In this document: positions 22,851 to 34,894 of the stretch, in pieces | Layout of the letters: every line of letters begins with the position of its first letter | Numbering within the stretch: the stretch's first letter is position 1 | Made by a program: the position numbers and the translations under genes | The notes under the pieces: model-generated | Told to the model about the DNA's origin: nothing | What the model saw: only the letters and a program-made list of their open reading frames with translations | The model's database searches: none | Source: Magicicada septendecula | Taxonomy: Eukaryota > Arthropoda > Insecta > Hemiptera > Cicadidae | Reading direction: 5' to 3' | DNA: 64,000 nucleotides | NCBI GenBank assembly: GCA_034769895.1 | Contig: CM068375.1 | Location: 256,349,542 to 256,413,541 of the forward strand

Positions 22851-24226
22851 GACTATTACACGATGCTGGAGGTTGAATATAAACTCAATGAATGGACATT
22901 CTAAACATTTTAGTTTATGGTGATGACCCTGCTAAATTTGGAAATGAAGTGTGGTAAAATTGAACAATTAATGATGAAGATTTGTGAATACATTATAGTG
23001 AAATTAATTGTGTGTGTATTGTAAAATGTTTTATATAAACCATGTGTGTATGTAGCAGAAATTGATTTTAATAATAATATTATATTATTAACAGGAGGTA
23101 TTAATGAATTTAATTTTGAATTGTGTGTCCATATTAAAAGTGTTTCAAATAATGTAACTAAAGCTAAATTGTTTTTAGTGGAGGTGGAATTAAAGTAATT
23201 TAAAAAGGTGAATTAAAATTATTTTTGATCTGAATTGGTACAAAAATAGTAGTCGATAAATATGTTAACACAAAAAGATTTAAAGAAAACTGAAAATTAG
23301 AAGTACAGGTGTTAGGGTGATGTAATTTTATGTGTTGAGACTGAGGGTGTTTATAAAAACAGTCTGGCAGACGACTGTTTATGTAAACAGGTGTGTTGTA
23401 TGTTTTGACTAATGCTTACAGCTAGGTGTTGAAGTTGATAACTGTTGTATTCTGCTGAATCATCGCCAGCAGTGAAACCTTATTGTGAAATAAAAGAAAT
23501 GTTAATTTTTTACAGATAAAATAATAATGAGGTAATGACTGTAACTTAGAGTTTGAGAAATTAAATATAATTAAATTAATTTGGTAAGTAAATTAAATTT
23601 AAAAAGATGAATTTTAATAATGAATCTATTTCAATTCAGATTTCAAAGGTAATGATAGATTAAATAATAACTGATGAAAGCAACGCTTAAAATATTCATT
23701 TAAAGGAAATGTTTGGGCTAAGATAGTGTTTGGAAAATAAGATGTGTATATTATTGTTCATGTAAACTTTTGTCAATGTCAATCCATGTTTCACGTTTTA
23801 ACTGTAGATTCCCCACCTAGGTGCGGCCATGACCTCACCGGATCATGACCGTGAAAGTAGTTAATTGTGACAAATCATAAATATTACTTGATATAACCGG
23901 CTTGTGGTTTGTTTTGTTTTGTTAACCCGGTGGTTCGTTAGACTTAGTAGGGGGGTTATTTTTGGGGGAATCTACCAATTTTGGAACAGGTCTATTTTCA
24001 CCCAGATAGGGGTGGTAGTCCATTAGGGGCGTATCATTCAACAATAGTAAGTGCAATATTGAATTTTTATTGTAACGTCGAAGCAAGGATGGGGGTGGAA
24101 TAAAAGAAAAAATGTCCACCCCTTCCGCATTAGTCCTTGTGGAAGCAACTGGGCGCTACAGTCCAGGGGGGAAATAGTGAGTGTGGATGGGGGGGTGACC
24201 CAGTTACAGGTCACGAGGGAGATGTG
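22851..24226 (+). other. Non-coding 3' region of element II
   Basis: No coding frame. 22850-23100 aligns with 5304-5520 of element I. 23992-24018 and 24071-24171 are the counterparts of the element I stem-loops; the second contains GGGGTGGA/TCCACCCC inside CAAGGA/TCCTTG and is followed by GGAAGCAACTGGGCGCTACA and GTCCAGGGGGG. The hAT interrupts the region at 24235, and it resumes at 27054. Confidence 0.65.
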
Positions 24227-24234
24227 GTTTACGG

Positions 24235-27045
24235 CAGTGTTCCGCGGCACAATAGTGTGCCGTCACAAGGTGAAAGGTGTGATGCGAACTTTTACCTATT
24301 ATTGTAATAAATTAATTGTCGATTTTAAGTAAGAAGGTGCTTGTTCATTCTTTAATACATGCTGATAACTGTTATATTTTCATAGAAATTAAATGTAACT
24401 TATTTACTCAATATTGTTGTTATAGTTTGCTTATCTTAAGTTATTTGTATTCTCGCCTGAAATATTGGGCCGGTTTGATGGGTTACAGGCGGCAAGCTTT
24501 GTGTTCACCGCAAAGAAAGCCGCGTAAGACTTTTAGCAAGCCTTTTAGCGGCCCGCACCAATCATACAATAGAATTTACGTTCAAAACTCTAAACGTTCT
24601 AAACTCTATTCAAGAGAGTTCTTTGTAACACCGCATCTTTTGTGTACGGCTGGCTGTACGTGCTTTTAACTAAAATTGCGGGGATTAGCAAAAATTTCCC
24701 TCTCTTTTATTATTTTATTGCCTTGTTTTGATATTTGTGCCTGTTTGTCGGCGCTTCTTAAACTTTATTGCTCTTTTCCTTCGCCGAAGGACCCACATAT
24801 TGTCAGACAACAGTTACAGTATTTCAGTTCAGTTCTATCACAGCTATGCTCTGCAGTAGTGCGAATATTGTGATTGCTACACCACTCTTACTATTTTCTA
24901 TTACAGTGTTATTAAACAATTTTTTTTCGATATGGATAAGTTCCTTGTACGGAGTGGTCCGTCCTCGAGTGCAAGTAGTGAAACCATCGAGCCCGAAAAA
25001 AAAACACAAAGTAGTTCACCGGCAATATAGTGATAATTATTTATCTTACGGGTTTTTTTGGTGTGGTGATAAAACATGCCCAATCCCCGAGTGTGTTGTG
25101 TGTGGTGAAAAACTCAGTAATGCTGCTATGGTTCCCAGTAAATTGAAACGACATTTGTCAACAAAACATTCCTCTCTGTTAAGTAAAGATGTGAATTATT
25201 TTCATCGGTTGGTGGAACAAAATAAAAAACAAGTGACGCTCATGACTACGTCGGTACGTGTTTTGCAAAAAGTACAGGAAGCTAGCTATAAGGTAGCCGA
25301 ACTTATCGTAAAGGCCAAAAAACCACACACAATAGCAGAAACGTTGTTAATGCCCGCGTGTAAAGAAATGGTAAAAATAGTCCTGGGTTTAGAAGCTGGT
25401 ACTGAAATTTCAAAAATTCCTCTCTCTGCTGACACAATCAGCCGCCGAGTTAGTGATATGTCCAGTGACATCGAAGACATTATGAAGGAGAAAATAAAGA
25501 GCAGTCGAAAGGTCTCACTTCAGATCGACGAGTCCACCGATATTGGCGGTCACGCACAACTTCTTTCCTACATAAGGTATGTTGATGGGGATGTAATTGC
25601 AACTAATTTCTTTTTTTGCAAAGAACTACCCGAGCGAGCAACCGGGGAAGAAATATTTCGTACGACTAATGAATATGTGGTCCGTAATGAATTAACATGG
25701 GAGGATTGCGTTAGTGTTTGTACAGATGGAGCCGCTTCTATGACAGGCCGAGTGAAAGGATTCGTGGGTAAAGTACGCAAAGTAAATCCTAACTTACGAA
25801 CCGACCATAGACTCATTCACCGCGAAGCCATTGTTGCTAAGTCTTTACCATCTCCTCTGAAAATTGTGATGGACAAAGTAGTAAAAGTCGTGAACTTCAT
25901 CAAATCGCGGCCCCTAAATATGCGGCTTTTTAACGTTTTGTGTCAAGAAATGGGATCAGAGCACACTACACTTCTGCTACATACAGATGTACGATGGTTT
26001 ATCTCGAGGTGAAGTGTTAACGCGAATGTTTGAACTTAAAGAGGAGGTACTTGCATTTTTGACTATTGAGGGGCATGAGTATGCGGATTTATTTGCAGAT
26101 GATGAATGGGTATCTAAGTTGGCATATCTTTCCGATATTTTCATACACTTGAATGAACTAAACAGAAAAATGCAAGGTAGAAAAGAAAATATTCTGACTA
26201 GTATGGATAAGATTCAAGGATTTATTAATAAGTTAAATTTGTGGATACAGACAATTGAAAATGGATCGTGTGAGATGTTCCCAACTGTATGGCCAATTGC
26301 TGACGATAATAAGGTGTTGATGGACTTAATTAAAGAACATTCAGTACTCTTGCAGCAGAATTTCAAAACATATTTTGGAGAGAGTGTTGAAGATTTTGAC
26401 TGAGTTCGTGATCCATTCATTATGGATTCGAAACATCTTCCGAATAATTTAGGCTTACAAGAGGAACTGGCAGATTTGAAAGCAGACAGAACATTGAAAT
26501 TAAAATTTTTCGAAGTGCCTTTGGAAACATTTTGGTTGTCAATAAGCAGTGAATACCCGGTTATCTCCGAGATGGCAGTTAATGTGTTATTACCATTTTC
26601 AACTACATATTTGTGTGAACTGGGCTTCTCGACGTTGACTGAAATTAAAACATCAAAGAGAGAGAGACTCAAATCCATCGATGAAGAAATGAGGCTTGTT
26701 TTGTCAACGATTCCGCCACGAATCAGCCGTCTGTGTGCAGCTAAGCAGGCTCAAGTATCACATTGAAGGTATGAGTAGAGTTATTTACTTTAAAATTCGT
26801 ATTTCCTACAGTGAATTAAAGTTAATAAATTGTAAATAAATGCATGAGTCTATTGCTGTTTTATAATAATAATAACAACAATAATGATGATAATAATAAT
26901 AACAAAAATTGATTACATAACGACGTAATATTTCGTAATTATATTAAGATCCATATGTTTTGAGGGGACAGACATTTTGGTGTGCCGTGTTGAGTCTAGG
27001 CCCGTCTGGGGTGTGCCGTGAGTAAAAAAAGGTAGCGGAACACTG
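24235..27045 (+). mobile_element. hAT transposon, 2811 bp, Buster-like
   Basis: Flanked by identical GTTTACGG copies (24227-24234, 27046-27053). Both ends begin CAGTGTTCCGC inward. The subterminal GTGTGCCGT motif recurs at both ends (near 24257 and twice near 26980-27020). It contains a hAT transposase with BED finger on the plus strand. It lies in the 3' non-coding part of element II, so it arrived after II. Confidence 0.96.
24932..26763 (+). pseudogene. hAT transposase (BED-type, ZBED5/Buster-like), broken
   Basis: Likely start at 24932 (MDKFLVRSGPSSSASSE). A frame slip between about 24996 (A9 run) and 25022 leads to YSDNYLSYGFFWCGD. Next come a BED-type zinc finger (CPIPECVVCGEKL with KLKRHLSTKH), the catalytic-core region with SLQIDESTDI and CTDGAASMTGRVKGF, and LIHREAI. 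An extra T near 26003 ends the frame at 26012, after HTDVRW. The next frame (SRGEVLTRMFELKEEV) runs to a TGA at 26401-26403, probably from TGG. The remainder (DPFIMDSK, LGFSTLTEIKTSKRERL) is the hAT C-terminal dimerisation region, ending at 26763. Three lesions in an otherwise well-conserved frame. Confidence 0.92.
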
Positions 27046-27053
27046 GTTTACGG

Positions 27054-27787
27054 CTAGGATGAGGCCGGCAATGGCCAAGAAGCCTAGTGCAGAACACAGT
27101 AAAATGTAACGGGTATCAGGGGTTAAGGGATTAAAAGGAGGTAGTAGAGAAAAAAAAATATATATATATAGTAGTTAAGTATAAATATTCTTGAATAATG
27201 ATAAATAATAAATTGTTGAGATTTAATGCTGTATAATTAATGCTATTTTGGCTGGGCAATATTGTACAGGGAACATTATTTAATTTGTCTGGAACGCATA
27301 TGTACTATTGTTTTGTTAACACTGTATTTTCTAGGGTTAAGCTATATTGTTGAACCATGTAACTTGTTGAATCAAGGTAACTGCTGGATGAATTAGAAGC
27401 CATATCACTACATAGTCAAATGCACATTATATTTTATAATAAAAAATGAACCAGTACTTTGTCAATGAACCAGTATTACTAAGAGGATACAAATCAGTTG
27501 TGGCTATGGAGTGATGGAAGGCTGTTTGTTAAATTCTAATTGAATGTCATAAAGTCAGGTGATACTGTGGTGGGTATCGGTCCGAGCTTATGGTGTTGGG
27601 ATCTCGAGTAGAGAAGTCCAGTAAGAGCGGATGGGTGCTGCCACAGTCACCAGACTAGGGCGGTAAGCACCCATGATTTTAGTAAAGAGTTCAGGGGGGT
27701 TGTGGCGCCATATCCTCACTGATCCTCTTAGGTTTTAGGCAATGAGAGTTTGAATGCTTCCACCTTCAACCTCTCATTGGGGGGTAT
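27054..27787 (+). other. 3' end of element II internal region, with polypurine tract
   Basis: Contains the conserved 3' block (27545-27710; see 10385-10545) and ends CTCTCATTGGGGGGTAT, a plausible polypurine tract, directly before the LTR at 27788. An inverted pair, AATGAGAGTTTGAA and TTCAACCTCTCATT, flanks the last 50 bases and could form a hairpin over the tract. No ORF. Confidence 0.65.
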
Positions 27788-28842
27788 TGTAACGGTACAT
27801 AATTGTGTGCCGTCCCAGTTTCAATTTTATTTCATATCAATTAGTTTTAATTTTCAAATTGTCAGATTTCACCTGTGAGGTGCCCCAGTACAACATACAC
27901 TGTCAGCCTAAACAACTGTCTAGACGTATTACGTAACTGCCCCAGCAGCAGTCCTTGTGAATAACAGTATGCAGATCGTCACCAGTGCATGAACATCAGT
28001 CAGAGCAGTTAAAAGTTCGTTAAAAGAAAACAGTGGCCTCGGGGGTGTAAGATAGGCCGTAATTATTAGTCGGCCTATCCATTCAAGCATTAATGTACTA
28101 AATAGTACTACAGAAATAAAACCTGTATAAAAAAGTATAAACAGTGTAGCGCGCGGCCAGCCTACAACAACATCTAAGTGCAAAAAGTAACATCGGCCGA
28201 CTTATATAACGTGGAACCAGTAGATCAGTGAGAACCATGAAACAAAAAACCGTAAAATCAGTACCAACAGTGGCGTGAGTGCGAGAGAACTCAGAAATCG
28301 GTCAACTAGTGAACTTGTGTCACGGTTATTACATGTGAACAATATGGGTGTTCATTGGAGTGAAACCATTATTAGGATGAGTACCACCTTTTAAAACTTT
28401 AATTACTATATTATAAAATTTACTTTTATAGACACCTTAATAAGAAACAGAGATCTCTAAGAGAGGGGAGTTTATTTAAATATTAACAAAAAAGAAAGAG
28501 TGTGTGAGTGGTAATATAGAGGTTATATACTGGTTCATTTTCAATCTTCTCATATGTACTTAGTAATGTCAAGTATAATAGTAGTTTAAAACAAAATTTA
28601 ACAAAGATACTGTCATTTGTAGAAAGTAAAAGAAGGGTGCGAGTTTCGATAAATAAAATAAGTATGTATTTTAGACAGTAGAAAATGCGTTAGCGTAATC
28701 ATTTCGCACTTCTATCCAGATAACCTTGTCTGCAGTGGATTTTCGTCTAAGACCCAGGAAAATGCAACCAAAGGTAAGAGTGTATTTACTTGAAAAAAAC
28801 CTACATTGAAATCTTGAATTTGAAGTAACTTATAGAGTTTCA
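27788..28842 (+). repeat. 3' LTR of element II
   Basis: Starts TGTAACGGTACATAATTGTG, ends TTATAGAGTTTCA, followed by the ATTT target duplication. Near-identical to 20281-21342. Confidence 0.97.
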
Positions 28843-29149
28843 ATTTATGAAAACTATTTATGGAAAATAAAAAGAAAAGAATTTGGAAATTAAAGAAATT
28901 CTAACAAAATATAATATATAACAAGATCACCTTACCACAAACAACTTATGAAATAATTTTAAAGAGAAAGAAAAGAAGTAAGAACCACTGATACAATTAA
29001 ATGAATAAACTTGTGTTGAAATAAAAATAATAAAAACTTTACGCATTACCAAGAGAAACAATGACCAAATTAATATATGATAATTGACGAATTCATTTGG
29101 AAAAGAAACAAGAGCAAAATAATGTTTTTGATTGAAAAACAAAAATTTA
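28843..29149 (+). other. Continuation of element III after element II
   Basis: Begins with the repeat-array motif ATTTATGAAAACTATTTATG that was interrupted at 20280, then degenerates. A last palindrome-like AAGATCACCTTACC is at about 28922. No gene. Confidence 0.6.
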
Positions 29150-32100
29150 ACCACCCGTTCCTTTCTGTTTTTATGTATGTGTCTTATCTAGTTTACTTTT
29201 GGAATTGGAAGTTTTCGTAATGTGTTTTGCGAACGTAAATGGTGTCGTTCGGAAGCGTCTGGTAGCCTGTGTGCCTTACCTGTCCCTTCTCACTCTTTCG
29301 TAATTCCGGATAGGCGCCAAATTGTTTTTCGTGAAAACAATTAAAAGTTTTTATTTGTATAGTTTGATATTGCACTATTGTAAATTCGAATCGCTCGCCG
29401 TCTGGCTTGTTACTGATTCTCATCTGAGTGGGGGAAACGTGTTGCCAACTTGAGACAACGTTGGTTATGTTGACCCACTGCTAGTAAACAAAACATGCAT
29501 AATATTCTTTACAAGTAAATAATGGACAGTTGTTATCAGTACACACTCTTTTATTAGGCTTTTGACTGGTTATTTTTTGTTAACGCTTCATAAAATTAAT
29601 AATTTATACAATGATTTTAGCCTTGGCAATATTCGCTCAATCAGCGGATCGCTGGGTTGGCAGTACAATGTTTATATTAGCTGCAAGACAGTGTGGTTAT
29701 TATTTTACAAAATAAATCTGCCTATAGGGTTCTTTTAAGTACGAAACAGAGGTTTATCTAACAAGATAACAAAATTAGAACATATCATTTAAAGTACGTG
29801 ATCATTAAAATTAAACGAGGTTTACTATAAATTAAATATTGTGGTGTTGAATTGTGACAAGTGTCGTTGGTGTATACATAGGTTATCATTTGGTCATTCA
29901 GTGTTTACAAAGTTACTTTTTTATTTTATCAATCCTTGAAAATACCTTCAGTGATAGTGAGAGTTTTATCATTTAGTTATAATTTTGTGAAAGAGAATGT
30001 CTTTTTTTTTTAATCAAAAAAAATTCAGCAATACTCAACGTTAGTAGATAAAAGATGTATTGTCAGTCGTCCAAGTGGTGTAATGGGTTGATGTCGGTTC
30101 TTCCTTCTTCAGTCTTGGGCTTCGGGAATGGTTGGTGTCTTCTTCTGGTCGGATTCCATATATTTTTTGGTCATCTAGATTAATTCCGCGCTGGTCCTTG
30201 GTATAGTTTGGTTGGAATGTCCTCTCGTCAGTTATTCTGGTCCTTCTTCATCGACTTATGGGCACTTATACTGTTTTAGAGTTAAAAATTTGTGCACTTC
30301 ACGGCGTGGCTTCTCTCCAGTTTAGCGTCACTACAGTTATTCTTGTTCCTAACTGAAAATTAGTCAATACACGGTTGTTGTCATGGTAACTCACAATTTT
30401 TGATTGGCTGAAATTGGCTTGAGAGCATTGTTAAGATATTTGAATTTTTATTTAAAATGGTCACAGATCTTCTAAATGTAATTAATCTTCAATACTCCCT
30501 TTTTAGTAGTAAATATTATTACCACTGTTCATATTTTGGCTCAAGGATTAATTTGACATCCAATACTACAGTATTTACTTAGGTATCAACATTTTGACAG
30601 TTTTGTGGATTTTATTTAATTATACTGTTTTCTTAATTTACATTATTATCATAATATTCCTGCCTTAACATGATAGTCTAATTGTATTGCATCGTTTATG
30701 TGGCTTAGTCTTACTAATGTCAGTGTTTAATTCTAAAATTTGAAGTCTTTTGTAGTTTGACTGTTGGGAATCTGCCTAGGCTTAGATAGCAACTGACTAT
30801 TTTTTTCTTTAATTACTGAGATTACATTTTATTCTCCCCTTGTATGGGTCTTGATTGTTTTAATACATGATTCTGTTTATTTGCTCAATGTTTATGTCTG
30901 TTCTAGTAACTGTGTGTGATTTTATTGGTTTCATATGTTAATTTGTATACTGTCATAATTGCCTTTTAGTGTCATTGTATCTGACTGTATTTATTTTGTT
31001 TCTTGTTTATTGCACCATATAACATAGCATCTTATGGTTTTAACAATTCCCATAGATATAATTTTTATTCATTAAAACATAATTCTCTTGAAACATAAAT
31101 CTTACTCATTAAAACATAATTATTTACCTTTTATTATCCAATCATACTCTTCAGTGGGTAAAAATTATTTTATAGTATCATTAAAAGAAAACAAACATAT
31201 AAACCTTAATTAATTATTTTGATTATTATAGAAAATCCTTATTACTAAGCTTATCTGACACTGTTTTATTAACTAATGGTACCTAATACCATTTCACTAT
31301 GTCTTATTAACTCTTATCATGATTATTCATTGTTTTTATCCCTTAATATTACTGACATTTTCTATATGGTGCATTGACACACTGATAGTCTATCTTTCTT
31401 ACCTTCCTAATAATGTTAATAGTCACTTGTTACATTAATTGACACACATTTAAAACCATGATAATCAGTTATCACTAAAGCTAACTTAATTTTAACATTA
31501 TTAGTTTATTTAGTTACATTTTGGGTGTCCACTCACATTGGCCTCTCAACTATCACAGTCCTTCCTGCGTTTGACCATTATCAGATCTCACTCATTTATA
31601 ACTTATAACCTAGTTTATGCACTTATAAACTTTGATTACGGTTTTATCCGTGTTTATGCACTTATAAACTTTGATTACGGTTTTATCCGTGTTTATCACT
31701 TTTTAATGGGGTTTATTCTCACTTCGGGGTATTAACACTAACACTTTGCACTCAATCTTGTTTTAGGGTTACTGGTGGGTAAAGATTAGTGTATTGCTTA
31801 TTCAAAACTCTCTTCCTTACATTTATTTTAAAATGTTCATCCTCCTTACAATTTATAATCTCTCACTCTGTGTGGTTTGACTATACATGATATGTTTGTG
31901 TCGTGCTAATGTGATTTGTCCTAGTTTACTCTATTTGTTTGGGTTAGTGTACCCTTCTATATCTCAAGTCCTTAACAATTAATATTTTTAACTTGTCTGC
32001 CTTTACATTTATTATTATCATATACAATTTTCATTAGTCTTTTTCATTGGTTTAACATTAGTTTTGTATTCTTTCTGGGCTCACTTTATTTTGCCATCGT

Positions 32101-32538
32101 TTACATGTCACTTCCTTGGTGTTGTGGCTGATTATACTTTCATACTTCCATGCTAATTCTTTGTTCATTATTATTCTTATTATTACTACACTCTTGTGGT
32201 GGTGTGGTGGCTAGTTCTAGTTCACTTACAGTTGTCATTATTTATATTATTCTTGGTTTATGGGGCTGGTTCTACTCTCTCACTTACCATCTATTGGGCT
32301 ACTCAGGTTAAATTGCCATGTATTACTGTATTTAACATTTGGTTTGTTTGTTTGTTACTTCTTTATTATTAGAGGTTATTGTTCTGACTACCTGGATATG
32401 TCTGATCGTGTTATTATTTTGAGTTACCCATTCCTTTAATCTCTGATTCATCCCTTTTTTATTTTAGTGTTAATGATTAAACAATTTATCTTGTCATGTT
32501 TTCTTCATTATTGTTAGGTGAAGATATGTACCATTACA
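29150..32538 (-). mobile_element. Element V: minus-strand LTR (29323-32538) plus leader
   Basis: On the minus strand a segment starts TGTAATGGTACATATCTTC at 32538 and ends GAAAAACA at 29323. It is followed by ATTTGGCGCCTATCCGGAA, which looks like a primer-binding site. About 170 bp of leader follow before sequence of element III resumes near 29150. A TG...CA segment of 3.2 kb ending at a GGCGCC PBS is most simply an LTR, but I see no second copy, so its limits are inferred. No gag or pol is attached. It contains a 39-bp tandem duplication at 31614-31691. Confidence 0.5.
31614..31691 (+). repeat. Perfect tandem duplication of a 39-bp unit
   Basis: TTTATGCACTTATAAACTTT and the following 19 bases are repeated exactly (31614-31652, 31653-31691). 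A short ORF across it is only a by-product. Confidence 0.97.
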
Positions 32539-33367
32539 ATATCATTTGTAATAATAAGAATGATCATTTGTAAATAAGACAATAATAAGTATGATCATAA
32601 AATAAATGTCGATTGTAATAAAGACAATTAAAAGAAAGTGCTAGAACATGGAACTAGTGGAACAAATGAGAACTAAGAAACAAACAAAAAGATGATAAAA
32701 TATATGCTACTAATGACCAGAAGCAGATTGCAATAACAACAAAAGAAGAATAGAGAATTAACACAAAAAACTGAATACTTATTAAGTAGTGATAATTATA
32801 TTAATAAAAGAGCTTCCCACCATAATAAGAGATAAGATAACAGTAGAGCTAACAAGTCAGAAGAATAACTGAGATAGAAATATTAACAGATCTGAGCAAA
32901 TACGAAGTGAAGTATCCAAAGATATTTTTTAATAGTTGTAAAATAGACTAGTCTTATATAATTTTTATTAATAACTGTCTGTAGATAAGTCCAGCTGTAT
33001 TATTATGTTTTGAGCAGAGATGATTTGCCTCTGTACTCAATAAGAAGTGTAGTATGGCCAGCAGAGTATGTAGCCTACAGTGCCCCTCTGAACTGCCCCA
33101 GCTCACGTGTTAGGGAATGTTAGGGAATAAATATCCCAGGGATCAAACACCAAGTTAAGAAAAAAATGAAAATAAAATAATAAACCTCAGATGACTTACT
33201 ATCAAACATAATCAATTAAAATTAAAATATATGTAAGCTCGAATATGAAGAAGCAAGAATAGAAATGGAAAGGAAGTCAAGAATTATAATAATATATAAT
33301 AAGTATCATAAGCAATTATTTCAGACAAAGTATGGTCTGAATTAATCACTTCTGGAGGAGAGCAATC
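32539..33367 (+). other. Element III 3' untranslated region and polypurine tract
   Basis: Aligns with 44940-45602 of element IV: GAAGTGAAG-ATCCAA, TTTTGAGCAGAGATGAT, GTGCC-CTCTGAACTG, TGTTAGGGA. It ends CTGGAGGAGAGCAATC, a polypurine-like tract, just before TGTAGCATGACAG at 33368. Confidence 0.7.
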
Positions 33368-34894
33368 TGTAGCATGACAGATAATCCACTTAATAAAGAT
33401 TACAATATGATCATAATTAAATATCAATTACATTAAATATAAAGAAAAATTCAAATGAAAATATATAAATATCAAAATAAAATACCACCATAAATGGAAA
33501 AAGTAAAAGTAAAGAACCACAGTGCAACAAAAATGTATAAAGCAAAATAAACTGCAAAAAACTAAAATAAAATAAGGATAATACCCAGGTAGGATAGGAG
33601 TAGGTAAGGAAGATACCCCGAACAAACCAACGGACATGATAAAACTATATTACCTTGGAGAAACCAAGAAGGAAGAATTTCGAAGAAACAAAATTGTAGG
33701 ATGGGAGGACTACAAAATATACCCAAGGGAAACCTATTAAAAAGAATACAACAAACCCCTAAAGAGATTCAAGGTCACAAAGAAAGTATAACACCCAAAA
33801 CCTGATATTAATGTAAAATAGTTACAAACAAAGTGTTTAGTGTTGTAAGTAGAAGTGCACCCACTAAAGTTATTGTGTAATGGAATAAACAAATCTTCAT
33901 AATCCCTTATAACTAAGATTTTGGTCTTGGAATATTGTAAAACTCAATACGAGATAAGATCAAAAATATAAGTGAACCAGTGCAAGTTATTTCAGTATAT
34001 TAAATAAACTTCAAGTAGAAGTGTGACTAATACTTCAACTAAGTACATGTGTACCATAAACAACTTTAATGTTTTCTATGACTACAGAAATAAAATTTTA
34101 TAAAATATTCTTATGAACACATTACTAATGTTTATAAGAAGGTGGCGAATAAATAAAGTGACAGGGGATAAAAATGTAATACTATAATAAACACAGAAAG
34201 GACTGCAACCAAAATAAGTTTAAGAAGTAAGTAAAAATAAATGGCTTGTTATGTTTATGTTAAAGCCCATGAACTCCATAATTCAATGTGGTGAATAGAA
34301 TAAGATTTTGTTATTATTACATAAATGTTTAATAGGTCTAACAGTGTTAATCCAGACTAAAATATCTAAATATGGATACCATACTCTTTTTATAAAATGT
34401 TTATTATATGTTACTTGTAGTAGTTAAAACTAAAATGTCTGACTTTGAAGACCATATTGTTAATTCTAAATATTGTTTAAGTATTATGAGTAGGAATACA
34501 ATACTACATGTTCTATTAGATAATTAAGGAGATTTTAATTAATATTGTATTAAATTAAGAAAGTCAGAAGGGGTATAAACTCAGTATTATTCAAAAGCAT
34601 TATATGTAAAACCAGAAAAATCTAGGCCAAATAGGAAATTCCAACAACATTATAATTGATTAACTAAGTTAAATAAACCAAGTAAACGGATGGAATTTAT
34701 ATAAGGTGATTTAGTCACCAAATACTATGACTAAAACTAGACTTTAAAAGGATAGTGTAAAAAGATATATAAAATTATTAAAAAATTTGCAAATAATAAC
34801 TAAAATTTCAGAGTGGAGAGTCATAAATACATGAATTATATTTAAAAGGATAATCAATTGATAAAATTGTGAGAAATTAAGGAAAGATAAACAT
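33368..34894 (+). repeat. 3' LTR of element III, first part
   Basis: Begins TGTAGCATGACAGATAATCC after a polypurine tract. Runs to 34894, where the 5' LTR of element IV starts. The rest of this LTR is most likely 48851-50105, on the far side of element IV. Confidence 0.7.

Larger units (their letters stand above)
20281..28842 (+). mobile_element. LTR element II: complete, pol-less, one intact ORF
   Basis: Two nearly identical LTRs (20281-21342, 27788-28842) start TGT and end TCA, with a 4-bp ATTT duplication on both sides. Between them: a PBS module (duplicated), one intact Gag-like ORF (21597-22850), a long non-coding region with conserved stem-loops, an inserted hAT (24235-27045) and a polypurine-like TTGGGGGGTAT before the 3' LTR. 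By eye the LTRs differ at about ten positions, so the insertion is recent. No enzyme domain occurs, so it must rely on another element for reverse transcription and integration. It is inserted in the repeat array of element III. Confidence 0.9.

Noticed and set aside
25568-25816. Minus-strand frames within the hAT transposase
   Set aside because: Antisense shadows of the transposase frame.
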